Below, in pieces: positions 19,687 to 29,103 of a DNA stretch of 64,000 nucleotides. The notes under the pieces were generated by a model. It was not told the DNA's origin. It saw only the letters and a list, made by a program, of their open reading frames with translations, and ran no database searches. Position 1 is the first letter of the stretch. Each line of letters begins with the position of its first letter. Position numbers and translations under genes: made by a program. Source of the DNA: JAMHWF01 sp964371405 (GTDB taxonomy: Bacteria; Pseudomonadota; Gammaproteobacteria; Burkholderiales; Burkholderiaceae_C); contig CAYJLV010000014.1 of assembly GCA_964371405.1 (NCBI GenBank), positions 11,887 through 75,886 of the forward strand, given 5' to 3'.

Positions 19687-20010
19687 TCAGCGCCGCGCGA
19701 GCACCACGCCGAGCAGCAGGCCGACGGCAGCGGCAACGCCGATCGCGGCGTAGGGGTGCGTGTGCACGACTTCGTCCGCGGCGCGCGCGGCCTCGCGCGC
19801 CTTGTGCACGGCATCGTGTTCCAGCTCCTCGAGCTGCAGGCGCATGCGGCGCAGCTGCGACTCGAAACGCTCGCGCAGCGCCTCGAACTGGGCATCGCCG
19901 CTGCCGGCCGCGCGCTTGAGAAACTGGTCGGCGTCGTCGACGACGTGACGCAGATCTTCGGCAAGCCGGTCGAGCGGCTTGCGGGCCGTGCCGGTGGTCG
20001 TGCTGTCCAT
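19687..20010 (-). CDS. DUF883 (YqjD/ElaB-like) membrane-anchored protein
   Basis: The 107-residue protein has a long charged coiled region (about 15-75, with 'EDLRHVVDDADQFLKRA' and 'LRRMRLQLEELEHDAV') and a C-terminal glycine-rich membrane helix ('GVAAAVGLLLGVVLARR'). In E. coli YqjD and ElaB of this family tether inactive ribosomes to the membrane and are induced in stationary phase. AGGAGTTCC precedes the ATG at 20010, and a 7-bp hairpin (20035-20053) lies in the leader. It is the first gene of a three-gene unit with the YqjE- and YqjK-like genes. Confidence 0.85.
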   Translation of the reverse strand: MDSTTTGTARKPLDRLAEDLRHVVDDADQFLKRAAGSGDAQFEALRERFESQLRRMRLQLEELEHDAVHKAREAARAADEVVHTHPYAAIGVAAAVGLLLGVVLARR

Positions 20011-20153
20011 GGTCGGAACTCCTTTCGCGGGCGCGGACGGCGTCGTGCCGTCCGTCCGCCACGATAGGCGCGCTGCGCCGTCGTGTGCTTGCGCCAGATC
20101 AGGGGCAGGCGCGCGGCGGGCAGGCGGACGCGGCGGCGGCTCGCGCGCGGCAG

Positions 20154-21365
20154 CTACCGCCGCAACCGCACCCGCTGCCCGTCGCCGACGCCCGCGCCCG
20201 GGTAGAGCACCACCGTCTCGCCGGCCTGCACGCCGTTGCGCACCCAGGCGTGCTGCGGGTTGCGCTCGACGATGTCGACCGCCTTGCGGCGCGCCCGCCC
20301 GTCGGCGACGACGAGCACGGACCACTGTGAGCCGTCGCGCACCAGCGCGGCGGTCGGCGCGAGCAGCACGCCGTCGTGCGCGCCGAGCGAGATCGTGGCG
20401 TCGATGCGGAAACCGTCGCCGAGGGCCGGCGGCGCCGCCGAGCCGGCGTCGGCGTGCGCGATCACGTTGACGCGCTGCTCCTCGATGCCGAGTGCCGAGA
20501 CCTTGGTGAACGCCACCGGCTCGATGCGCACGACGTGCGCCGGCACCTCGGCCAGCCCGCCGCCCGGCGCCAGCCGCACCGCGGCGCCCGGCGGGATGCG
20601 CAGTGCGTCGAACGACAGCACGTCGATCACGGCTTCGAGCCGCGCCGTGTCGGCGATCTCGATCAGCGGCGCGCCTGGCGCGACCGTCGTCGCGCTCTCG
20701 TGGTGCAACTTGGTCACGCGGCCGGCAACCGGCGCGCGCAGTTGCCAGCGCCCGCGCGCCGCGGCGCCGCTGCCGCCCTCGGCGCGCGCCAGCGCGGCGC
20801 GCGCCTCGCCGGCGGCATGGCGCGACACGTGGACCTGCGCCTCGGCGGCGTCGAGCGCCTTCTGCTGTGCCTCCAGCGCGAGCCGCGCCTGGTCGCGCGC
20901 CGACGCCGAGATGAAGTTGTCGCGCGCGAGCTGCGTCGCGCGTTCGGCTTCGAGCCGCGCCTGCGCCAGCGCCGCCTCGGTACGGCCGACCTGAGCCTGC
21001 GCCGCGACGAGCGCCGCGTCGGCGCTGCCGACGCGCTCGCGCAGCACGCCGCGCGTGCGCGCGTCGATCATCTGCGGCGCCGCCGGCACCAGCGACGCGA
21101 CGACGTCGCCCGCCGCGACGGCGTCGCCGACCTTCAGCGCCGGGCGCTCCAGCTCGGCCTGCGTCGGCGCGCTGACGGTCCAGCGCTGCACCACGCGCAT
21201 GCGGCCGTCTTCCTGGATCGTCTGCTCGAAGCGGCCGGTGGCGACCGCGCCGACTTCCACTTCGAGAGCGCGCGGCCAGAACGCCCACGCGGCGGCGGCG
21301 AGCGCCGGCACCGCCAGTGCACCCCACATCGCCCAGCGCCGGGCCGACCCGTTCTTGTTCTTCAT
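20154..21365 (-). CDS. HlyD/MacA-type periplasmic efflux adaptor
   Basis: The 403-residue membrane-fusion protein has an uncleaved N-terminal anchor (about 12-30). The order is then a lipoyl/barrel-sandwich half, an alpha-helical hairpin rich in Ala, Glu and Arg (about 105-205), the second lipoyl half ('LRAPVAGRVTKL') and a beta-barrel and proximal domain at the C terminus. It couples an inner-membrane FtsX-type transporter to the periplasm or an outer-membrane channel. It follows the permease gene by 13 bases and completes an ATPase-permease-adaptor operon. Its last 100 bases are duplicated at 18953-19052. Confidence 0.9.
   Translation of the reverse strand: MKNKNGSARRWAMWGALAVPALAAAAWAFWPRALEVEVGAVATGRFEQTIQEDGRMRVVQRWTVSAPTQAELERPALKVGDAVAAGDVVASLVPAAPQMIDARTRGVLRERVGSADAALVAAQAQVGRTEAALAQARLEAERATQLARDNFISASARDQARLALEAQQKALDAAEAQVHVSRHAAGEARAALARAEGGSGAAARGRWQLRAPVAGRVTKLHHESATTVAPGAPLIEIADTARLEAVIDVLSFDALRIPPGAAVRLAPGGGLAEVPAHVVRIEPVAFTKVSALGIEEQRVNVIAHADAGSAAPPALGDGFRIDATISLGAHDGVLLAPTAALVRDGSQWSVLVVADGRARRKAVDIVERNPQHAWVRNGVQAGETVVLYPGAGVGDGQRVRLRR
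20166..20265. repeat. Parental copy of the ~100-bp direct repeat
   Basis: This is the intact counterpart of 18953-19052, inside the adaptor gene's 3' end. The two copies are in the same orientation about 1.2 kb apart and enclose the yqj-like trio. They could recombine and delete it. Confidence 0.85.
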
Positions 21366-21378
21366 GATCCGATTGTCT

Positions 21379-23735
21379 TCATTCGCGAACCTTCAGCACC
21401 GCCACCAGGTCGAGGCGGTCGATCTGGCGCCGCACGATCGCCGCGCTGACGATCGCCGCAGCGAGCACGGTCAGCGCGGCGATGCCGTAGGTCGACGGGT
21501 CGATGACGACGGGAAAGTCGATCTCCTCGCTCTGCATCGCGCGCATCAGCAGCGCCGCCAATCCCCAGCCCGCGAGCGCGCCGACCGGCAGCGCGACGAG
21601 CAGCTCGACGCCCAGCTCGGCCAGCAGCAGCACCGAGACCTCGGCGCGCGTCATGCCGAGCACGCGCAGGCTGGCCAGCTCCCAGGCGCGCTCCGAGAGC
21701 GCGATGCGCGCCGCGTTGTACGTGATGCCGACCGCCATCGCGACGGCGAACAGCGTCAGCACGGCGGTGAAGAAGCCGAGGTTGCGCGCCGTCGTCTTCT
21801 CGAAGCTGCGCTGCGAGCTGGCCTTGTCGAACACGGCCGAGATGCGCGGCGTCGCCTTCACTGCGGCGTAGAACTCGCGCTCGGCGTGCGGGTCGACGAG
21901 CAGCGTGGCGTCGCTCGCGCCCTGGCCGTCGCCGGCGACGCGGTTGAGCGCGGCGAGGTCCATGTGCAGCGTGCGGCCGAACAGCGTGTGCGCCGTTTCG
22001 GCGACGCGCAGCGCGACGCGCCTGCGGTGCCACAGCCTGAACTCGACCTCGACCGTGTCGCCGGGGCCGACGCCGAGATCGCGCGCCAGCAGCGACGACA
22101 GCAGCAGGCCGTCGGCCGGCATCGGCCGCGGGCCGCGCTCGACGTCGACGACGCGCTGCAGCGCGTCGCCGGCCTCGTGGCCCGTCAGCACGGTGTCGAT
22201 GGTGCGGCCGCGCGCGTGCACGCGCACCGGCTCGCTGCGCCAGAGCCGCGCGTCGATCACGCCGGGCATGCGGCGCAACTCGGCGGCGGCGTCGAGTCCG
22301 ACCGGCTCGACGAAGTCGACCATCACGTCGCCCTGCAGCACGCGGCGGTACTGCGTGTCGGTGATGAGCTCGATCGTGTCGGTCCAGAACGCGCCCGAGA
22401 TCTGCAGCGCGATCGCCGCCGCGATGCCGGCCACCGTCAGCGCGGCGCGCAGCGGCCGGCGCTCGATGTTGCGGATCACCATCATCGCCGCCGGCGGCAC
22501 GCGCCGGCCGTAGCCCAGGCGCTCGAGCAGCGTCGGCTGGAAGGTCGGCGGCGCCGGCGGCTGCAGCGCCTGCGCCGGCCGCAGCCCGACGACGGCGCGG
22601 ATCGCCGTCCACGCGCCGAGCGCGGCGGCGAGCGCGACCGCCGCCGTCGCCGCGATCGCGATGCCCGGCACGGTGCGGTAGGCGAGGTGCGAGAAGCGGA
22701 ACGCCTCGGCGTAGAGCGACACCAGGCCGTGGCCGATCCACAGGCTGCCGGCGATGCCGAGCGCGACGCCGATCGCCGCGATCGCGATGGCGAGCTTGAC
22801 GTAGTGCGCCGCGATCTCGCCGTCGCGGTAGCCGAGCGCCTTCAGTGCGGCGATCTGCTGGCGCTGCGTCGCGACCTGGCGGCTGAGCACGACGTTGAGG
22901 ATGAACACCGCCACCGCGAGGAAGATCGACGGCAGCACGGTGCCCAGCACCTGGAGCTGGCGCAGTTCGTTGTCGACGATCGCCGCCGAGAGCTGGCGGT
23001 CGCGGCCGGCCGCGCCCCAGGCGCCGTAAGGTTCGAGCAGGCGGTCGAGCGCGTCGATCACGGCCGCGCGCTGCGCGCCCGGCGCGAGCTGCAGCGCGAC
23101 GCGGTTGAAGGCGCCTTCCATGTCGAACGCCGTCTCGACGCGCTCGGCGTCGATCCAGACGACGCCGAACCATTCGTCGTCGGGCGCGCCGCCGCGCGAG
23201 GCGAAGACATATTCGGGCGACAGCACGATGCCGACGACGTGCAGCGTTTCGCGCCGGCCGTTGAGCAGCGCGACCAGCGTCGAGCCGGGCTCGAGGCCGC
23301 GCACTTCGGCGAAGCGCGCGTTGACGACGACTTCGGCCACCGCCGCGCCGCGCTCGGGCAGCCGGCCCGAGACGACGGCCAGCGCATTGAGGCCGGGCGG
23401 CCGCAGCAGATCCAGCCCGGTGATGCGCCCGGTCAGCGGCTGCTCGACGCCGGGCAGGTCGAGCTGGGTGTCGAACGCCGTCTCCAGCTTGAGCGCCGAG
23501 ACGCCATCGATCGCCTCGATGCGCGCCGCCAGGGAGGCCGGCGCGCGGCGCACGGCAGCGAACACGTCGGCGAAGCGCGCCTCGCGGTAGTAGGCGTCGC
23601 GCGAGGCCTCGAGCGAGCGGAAGGTGGAGAACGCGCCGACGAAGCCGGCGACGCCGCAGGCGACGACGAGCGCGATCGTCAACACCTGCATCGCGAGGCG
23701 CTTCAGGTCGCGCCAGAGCTTGACGTCGAGCAGGC

Positions 23736-23739
<4 letters not shown>
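21379..23739 (-). CDS. FtsX-type ABC transporter permease (large, two FtsX domains)
   Basis: The 786-residue permease has an N-terminal membrane helix (about 15-38) and a periplasmic domain. It then has a first FtsX core of three to four helices (about 270-400, 'VFILNVVLSRQVATQRQQIAALKALGY'), a second periplasmic region, and a second FtsX core at the C terminus (about 655-780, 'ASLRVLGMTRAEVSVLLLAELG'). Such double-FtsX permeases belong to the MacB/LolCE-like export class and move lipids, peptides or adhesins outward. The start is a GTG overlapping the ATPase stop (GTGA), so an apparent longer frame is rejected. Confidence 0.88.
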
Positions 23740-24499
<760 letters not shown>

Positions 24500-24503
<4 letters not shown>

Positions 24504-24643
24504 TCGCCCGCGCGGCGGACGAACTCCGCCAGCTCGGCCGTCAACTCGGCGATGCGCTCCAGCGGCGCCAACCTCAGCCGTTCACCCTGAGCAGGGGACC
24601 AGGCCTGTCGAAGGGTCAGCCCGAAGGCACAAGAGTGGCGCAT
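24500..24643 (-). other. Short frame (47 aa), possible remnant ahead of the ABC operon
   Basis: This frame starts at ATG 24643 and ends in a TGA overlapping the ABC ATPase start (ATGA). The last 25 residues ('LAPLERIAELTAELAEFVRRAG') look like a real amphipathic helix with normal codon use. The first half is translated from a widespread type of intergenic repeat (24580-24619). It may be the tail of a gene cut by the repeat, or a small leader protein coupling translation into the ATPase. I recognise no family. Confidence 0.35.
24580..24619. repeat. Interrupted intergenic repeat GTTCACCCTGAGC...CTGTCGAAGGGTC
   Basis: The two halves resemble a repeat often found between genes of Proteobacteria, in which CCCTGAGC and TGTCGAAGGG are close together. 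Here 12 bases (AGGGGACCAGGC) separate them. ACCCT and AGGGT form the outer arms of an inverted repeat. Confidence 0.5.
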
Positions 24644-24770
24644 GCCGAGGTTCGTCGCCAATCAGGTGCCCTTGTGTTGCGCAAGAGCCCGAATGATGCG
24701 CCGGCGCTGCACGGGTGTTATTGCGCTGGATCAGGGGTACCGGCGCCGGCGCGCGGCATGCTTGCTGCCG

Positions 24771-26357
24771 ATGTCTGCTGCTGCCGTGCTCGCCGACCGC
24801 GAGCGTCTCGTTGCTGCGCTCGCGCGCTCGCTCGAAGGGGCGAGCGGCGCGCCGGTCGAGCGCATCGAGACGCACCTGTCGTGGCTGTTGCTGACGCACG
24901 AGCGGGTGTGGAAGATCAAGAAGCCGCTGACGTTGCCGTTCGCCGACTTTGCCGACCTCGACGCGCGCCGCCGCTATTGCGCCGACGAGGTGCGGCTCAA
25001 CGCCCGGCTCGCGCCGACGATCTACCTCGGCGTCGACGCGATCACGGGCAGCGTCGACGTGCCGGTCCTCGGCGGCGACGGCGAGGCGATCGAGTACGCC
25101 GTGCGCATGCGCCGCTTCGCGCCAGGCGCGCTGTTCTCGCAGCGGCTGGCCGCCGGGCTGCTGACGGCCGGCGACATCGACCGGCTCGCCGAGCGTATCG
25201 CGCGCTTCCACACGACCGCGCCGCGCGCCGCGCCGGGCAGCGACTGGGGCACGCCCGCGGCGCGCGCCGCGGCGGCGCTGCAGGCCTTCGACGGCTGCGC
25301 CGTGCTCGCGCCCGACCATGTGCTCGGTTGCGCGACGCTGCGGCCCTGGCTCGACGCGCAGGCGGCCGAACTCGCGCCGCTGTGGGCGGCGCGCCGCGCC
25401 GCCGGCTGCGTGCGCGAATGCCACGGCGACCTGCACCTCGCCAACGTGCTGGTCGACGGCGACGAGGTGCTCGCGTTCGACGGCATCGAGTTCGCGCCGT
25501 CGCTGCGCTGGATCGACGTGATCGACGACGCCGCGTTCACGGCGATGGACCTGCAGGCGCACGGACGGCCCGACTTGGCGTGGCGCTACGCCAATGCCTG
25601 GCTCGACCATGCCGGCGAGCACGCCGGCGTCGCCGCGTGGCGCTACGCCATCGTCTACCGCGCGCTGGTGCGTGCGCACGTCGGATTCATCCGTGCGGCG
25701 CAGAGGCGCGAGGCCGGGCTGCACGGCGTCGACGCCGGCGCGGGCGAGGTTTCGCCGGCGGCCTATCTCGCCGTCGCGGTGCGCGCCGCGCAGCGCAACG
25801 ACCGCCGCCTGCTGATCACGCACGGGCTGCCCGGCTCGGGCAAGAGCTGGCTCACGCAGCACCTGCTCGAGCGCGCCGGCGCGATCCGGCTGCGCTCGGA
25901 TGTCGAGCGCAAGCGCCTCGCCGGGCTGGCGCCGCTCGACGACTCGCGCACGCTCGGCGTCGAGATCTACGACGCGGCGACTACGGCGCGCACCTACGAG
26001 CGGCTGCTCGCGCTGGCGCGCGTCTCGCTGCAGTCGGGCCACGCGACGATCGTCGACGCGGCCTTCCTGCGCCGCGACGAGCGCGCGCCGTTCGCCGCGC
26101 TGGCTCGCGAGCTCGGCGTGCCGTACACCGTCCTCGCCTGCCACGCACCGCTCGCACTGCTGCGCGAGCGCGTCGCCGCAAGGAGCCTGCGCCGCGACGA
26201 CGCCTCGGAGGCCGATCTCGCCGTGCTCGATTCGCTGCACGCCGTCGCCGAGCCGCTGGACGCCGGCGAGCGCGCCGCGGCGCTCGACATCGACACCGCG
26301 GCGACCTGGGACGCCGCGGGCACGACGGCAGCCTGGCTGGCGCGCCGCGTGGTGTGA
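24771..26357 (+). CDS. Aminoglycoside-phosphotransferase-like / P-loop kinase fusion protein
   Basis: The 528-residue protein joins two kinase folds. The N-terminal APH-like domain (about 1-330) contains the catalytic 'HGDLHLANVLV' loop and the metal-binding 'FDGIEF' segment. The C-terminal P-loop domain (about 345-520, AAA_33/zeta-toxin-like) has Walker A 'GLPGSGKSW'. This fusion family is widespread and generally annotated only as AAA-family ATPase; its substrate is unknown. Antibiotic resistance should not be inferred. I chose the ATG at 24771 since upstream codons are low in family similarity. An FNR-box-controlled gene follows but has its own promoter. Confidence 0.8.
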   Translation: MSAAAVLADRERLVAALARSLEGASGAPVERIETHLSWLLLTHERVWKIKKPLTLPFADFADLDARRRYCADEVRLNARLAPTIYLGVDAITGSVDVPVLGGDGEAIEYAVRMRRFAPGALFSQRLAAGLLTAGDIDRLAERIARFHTTAPRAAPGSDWGTPAARAAAALQAFDGCAVLAPDHVLGCATLRPWLDAQAAELAPLWAARRAAGCVRECHGDLHLANVLVDGDEVLAFDGIEFAPSLRWIDVIDDAAFTAMDLQAHGRPDLAWRYANAWLDHAGEHAGVAAWRYAIVYRALVRAHVGFIRAAQRREAGLHGVDAGAGEVSPAAYLAVAVRAAQRNDRRLLITHGLPGSGKSWLTQHLLERAGAIRLRSDVERKRLAGLAPLDDSRTLGVEIYDAATTARTYERLLALARVSLQSGHATIVDAAFLRRDERAPFAALARELGVPYTVLACHAPLALLRERVAARSLRRDDASEADLAVLDSLHAVAEPLDAGERAAALDIDTAATWDAAGTTAAWLARRVV

Positions 26358-26382
26358 CAGGCCCAGAACCACGGCCGCGCGT

Positions 26383-26396
26383 TTGATGACCGTCAA
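26383..26396 (+). promoter_or_regulatory. FNR-type binding site TTGATGACCGTCAA
   Basis: A TTGAT-N4-GTCAA inverted repeat, one base from perfect symmetry, is centred 47.5 bases before the ATG of the DUF3079 gene. A class II position (-41.5) puts the transcript start at about 26431, leaving a leader of about 6 bases. Confidence 0.75.
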
Positions 26397-26436
26397 GCGG
26401 GCAGGGCGGGTCGTCGCGCAGACTCGCGGCTGCGAC

Positions 26437-26667
26437 ATGGCCAAGAAGTTCCCGATCCATCCGGCGCACCCCGAGCGCAATTGCTGGGGCTGCGACGAGT
26501 ACTGCCCTTCCAACGCGCTGCGTTGCGGCAACGGCTCCGAGCGCACCCAGCACCCGGCCGAGCTGTTCGGCGACGACTGGGCCGACTGGATCGCGGGCGC
26601 GCCGCCTGACGGCAGCGCGGATTCGGGCGAAGCCGGCACCGTCGAGCCGATCCTGGCGCGGCCGTGA
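26437..26667 (+). CDS. DUF3079 small cysteine-rich protein
   Basis: The 76-residue protein matches the DUF3079 family: 'MAKKFPIHPAHPERNCWGCDEYC' with three clustered cysteines, then 'LRCGNGSERTQHPAELFGDDW'. The four cysteines (near 16, 19, 23 and 30) could bind a metal or Fe-S cluster, but the function is unknown. No clear ribosome-binding site precedes the ATG, and the short predicted leader suggests nearly leaderless translation. An FNR box upstream implies induction at low oxygen or by nitric oxide. It is a separate unit from the gene before it. Confidence 0.85.
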   Translation: MAKKFPIHPAHPERNCWGCDEYCPSNALRCGNGSERTQHPAELFGDDWADWIAGAPPDGSADSGEAGTVEPILARP

Positions 26668-26688
26668 TCCGCCCGGCGCGCGCCGTCG

Positions 26689-28011
26689 TCAGGTCGGCGC
26701 TGCGAGGGCGGCTTCCCTTTCGACGCTGCACACCGGCGCGAAGCCGCCGCCCGGTGTGCGCAGGTTCGTCGTCTGGCCCTGGTACAGGCGCGCCGCGACC
26801 CATTGCACGGCGCCGTCGTAGGCCCAGGCGCGCACGTCGAACTTGAGCGCGCGGCGACCCTCGCTGCTGCTGTTGCCGCCGGCGCCGGCTGCGGCGATCC
26901 AGCGTTCGCCGGGCATGACGAACTGCTGCGCCACGTAGTCGCCGGCCGCGACGATGTCGCGCCAGGTGCCGCGCGTCAGCTTGTCGCCGCGATATGCGGC
27001 GCGGCTGCCGTAGCCGGCCGCCGGCTTGAAGAACAGCTCGCGGCGGCGCGCCCACAGCGCGTCGGCGTTGCCTGCTTCGACGAGTTGCGTGGGCGGCACG
27101 TGCTCGATCAGCACGCGGCGGGCTTCCTCGGGCACGCCGAGCTCGCGCAGCCGCCCGGCATCGCCGAGCCAGGCCAGGCGGCGCTTGTCGGCATACAGCG
27201 CGTGGGCGCGCGGATGCGGCGTCAGCACGACGGCGCCGGCGGCGTGGGCGTCGCGCAGCGCGGCGTGCGCCGGCTCGGCGAGATGGAAGTCCGTCAGCCG
27301 GTTGTAGACGATATCGACCGCGCGGCCGGCGTGCCACAGGCGCCCTTCGCGCCATTCGAGCGCGGCGGCGTCGGCGATCACGGCGCCGACGCCGTGACGC
27401 TCGAACAGGCGCTCGAACAGCACGAACTCGGGAAAGAGGAACTGCGCCTGCGGCGCGTCGTCGACGATGGCGAGCGTCGCGGGCCTGCCGCTGTGCCCGG
27501 CGCGGCGCCACTCGGCGACGAACATGTCGACGATCGCCTGCTCGAACGCGGCGACGCGCTCGGGCGTCGGCAGCAGCGCGTGCATCGGCGCGCAGCAGGC
27601 GCGTTGCGCGCGCGCCAGCGTGGCGGCGAGCATCGCGCCGCCGGCGTTGGTGTTGACCTCGATCAGGCCGACGCGCTCGCCGGCGACGTGGAAGTCGTAG
27701 CCGAAGAAGACGCCGCGTGCGCCGCTCGCGACCTGCGCTGCCGCCGGCGCCTGCGCCAGCGCCTGCTGCTGCCAGGCCGGGCAGGCGACGGCCGCCTCGA
27801 AGGCGCGCACCACGTCGGCGATTTGCTCGAGCGCGCGCGGCGCGACGAACACCGGCTCGGCGGCGAAGGCGTGCGGCCAGCGCTCGGCGACGAGCGCCGC
27901 GAAGCCGCCGCCGGTTTGCGCGTCGAACTCGCGCGCCAGCGCCGCCGGATCGAGGCTTGCGCAGGCGCACTCGCGGTTGAGGGCGTCCGCGACGCCGGAC
28001 GGCGCGTTCAT
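26689..28011 (-). CDS. Conserved ATP-grasp-like protein of unknown function in the ars operon
   Basis: The 440-residue protein has features suggesting an ATP-grasp fold. 'FFGYDFHVAGERVGLIEVNTNAGGAML' (near 100-130) resembles the metal-binding E-x-N strand. 'ELFFKPAAGYGSRAAYRGDKL' (near 335-355) resembles the Lys/Gly-rich nucleotide loop. 'PGGGFAPV' closes the protein. The order, with the E-x-N motif before the Gly-rich loop, suggests a circular permutation like that of glutathionylspermidine-synthetase-type ligases. Its ATG overlaps the acr3 stop (ATGA), so it is translated with the arsenic genes. A ligase making a thiol, peptide or amide conjugate is an inference; homologues are normally annotated as hypothetical. 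Confidence 0.6.
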   Translation of the reverse strand: MNAPSGVADALNRECACASLDPAALAREFDAQTGGGFAALVAERWPHAFAAEPVFVAPRALEQIADVVRAFEAAVACPAWQQQALAQAPAAAQVASGARGVFFGYDFHVAGERVGLIEVNTNAGGAMLAATLARAQRACCAPMHALLPTPERVAAFEQAIVDMFVAEWRRAGHSGRPATLAIVDDAPQAQFLFPEFVLFERLFERHGVGAVIADAAALEWREGRLWHAGRAVDIVYNRLTDFHLAEPAHAALRDAHAAGAVVLTPHPRAHALYADKRRLAWLGDAGRLRELGVPEEARRVLIEHVPPTQLVEAGNADALWARRRELFFKPAAGYGSRAAYRGDKLTRGTWRDIVAAGDYVAQQFVMPGERWIAAAGAGGNSSSEGRRALKFDVRAWAYDGAVQWVAARLYQGQTTNLRTPGGGFAPVCSVEREAALAAPT

Positions 28012-29096
28012 CGCAGTGGCGCGGCCACGCCGCGCTCGTACCAGTCCCGGCTGCCGTTGACGATGCGCACGACGAGCAGCATCACCGGCACCTCGATCAG
28101 CACGCCGACGACGGTGGCCAATGCAGCGCCCGACTCGAAGCCGAACAGGCTGATCGCCGCGGCGACGGCGAGCTCGAAGAAGTTGCTCGCGCCGATCAGC
28201 GCCGACGGGCAGGCCACAGCGTGCGACTCGCCCAGGCGTCTGTTGAGCCAGTAAGCCAGCCCCGAATTGAAGAGAACCTGGATGAGGATCGGCACCGCGA
28301 GCATCGCGATCACCAGCGGCTGCTTCAGGATCGCCTCGCCCTGGAACGCGAACAGCAGAACCAGCGTGGCCAGCAAGGCCGTGATCGACCACGGACCGAT
28401 CTTCGCGAGCGTGGCTTCCAGAGCAGCCCGCCCGCGCGCGAGCAGCGCCTTGCGCCAGACCTGCGCGATCACCACCGGGATCACGATGTAGATCACGACC
28501 GAGGTGATCAGCGTGTCCCAGGGCACGGTGATCGATGACAGGCCGAGCAGCAGCGCGACGATCGGCGCGAAGGCGAACACCATGATGGTGTCGTTCAGCG
28601 CCACCTGGCTCAGCGTGAAGAGCGGGTGGCCACCGGTGAGCCGACTCCAGACGAAGACCATCGCCGTGCAGGGAGCGGCAGCCAGAAGGATCAGGCCCGC
28701 GATGTAGCTGTCCGCCTGACCCTCGGGCAGATACGGTGCGAACACCTGGCGGATGAAGAACCAGCCGAGCAGCGCCATCGAGAACGGCTTGACGGCCCAG
28801 TTGACGAACAGCGTCACGCCGATGCCGCGCCAGTGCCGGCGCACCTCGTGCAGCGCGCCGAAGTCGACCTTCAGCAGCATCGGGATGATCATCACCCAGA
28901 TCAGCAGGCCGACCGGCAGGTTGACGCGCGCCACCTCCATGCGCCCGATGGCCTGGAACGGCGCCGGCCAGGCCTGGCCGAGCGCGATGCCGGCCACGAT
29001 GCACAGCAGCACCCACAGCGTGAGCCCGCGTTCGAACACGCTCATCGGCGCGGGGCGGGAGGCCGGCACAGCGGTGGCGATCGTGGTCAGGTCCAT
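28008..29096 (-). CDS. acr3: ACR3-type arsenite efflux permease
   Basis: The 362-residue inner-membrane carrier has about ten hydrophobic helices and belongs to the ACR3/BASS fold that expels arsenite. Helix 4 carries the family motif 'AAAPCTAMVFVWS' with the conserved cysteine, and 'ALNDTIMVFAFAPIV' follows. The start at 29096 was chosen because it lies 7 bases after the arsC stop, whereas a longer frame to 29123 would overlap arsC. No strong Shine-Dalgarno is seen, so coupling to arsC is likely. It works downstream of the ArsC arsenate reductase. Confidence 0.9.
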   Translation of the reverse strand: MDLTTIATAVPASRPAPMSVFERGLTLWVLLCIVAGIALGQAWPAPFQAIGRMEVARVNLPVGLLIWVMIIPMLLKVDFGALHEVRRHWRGIGVTLFVNWAVKPFSMALLGWFFIRQVFAPYLPEGQADSYIAGLILLAAAPCTAMVFVWSRLTGGHPLFTLSQVALNDTIMVFAFAPIVALLLGLSSITVPWDTLITSVVIYIVIPVVIAQVWRKALLARGRAALEATLAKIGPWSITALLATLVLLFAFQGEAILKQPLVIAMLAVPILIQVLFNSGLAYWLNRRLGESHAVACPSALIGASNFFELAVAAAISLFGFESGAALATVVGVLIEVPVMLLVVRIVNGSRDWYERGVAAPLR

Positions 29097-29103
29097 GCGG
29101 GTG

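Noticed and set aside
24580..24619. Insertion-sequence end
   Set aside because: No transposase, no matching opposite end and no target duplication; it looks like a dispersed intergenic repeat.
24771..26357. Aminoglycoside resistance gene
   Set aside because: The APH-like fold is fused to a P-loop kinase in a widespread family without known drug targets.
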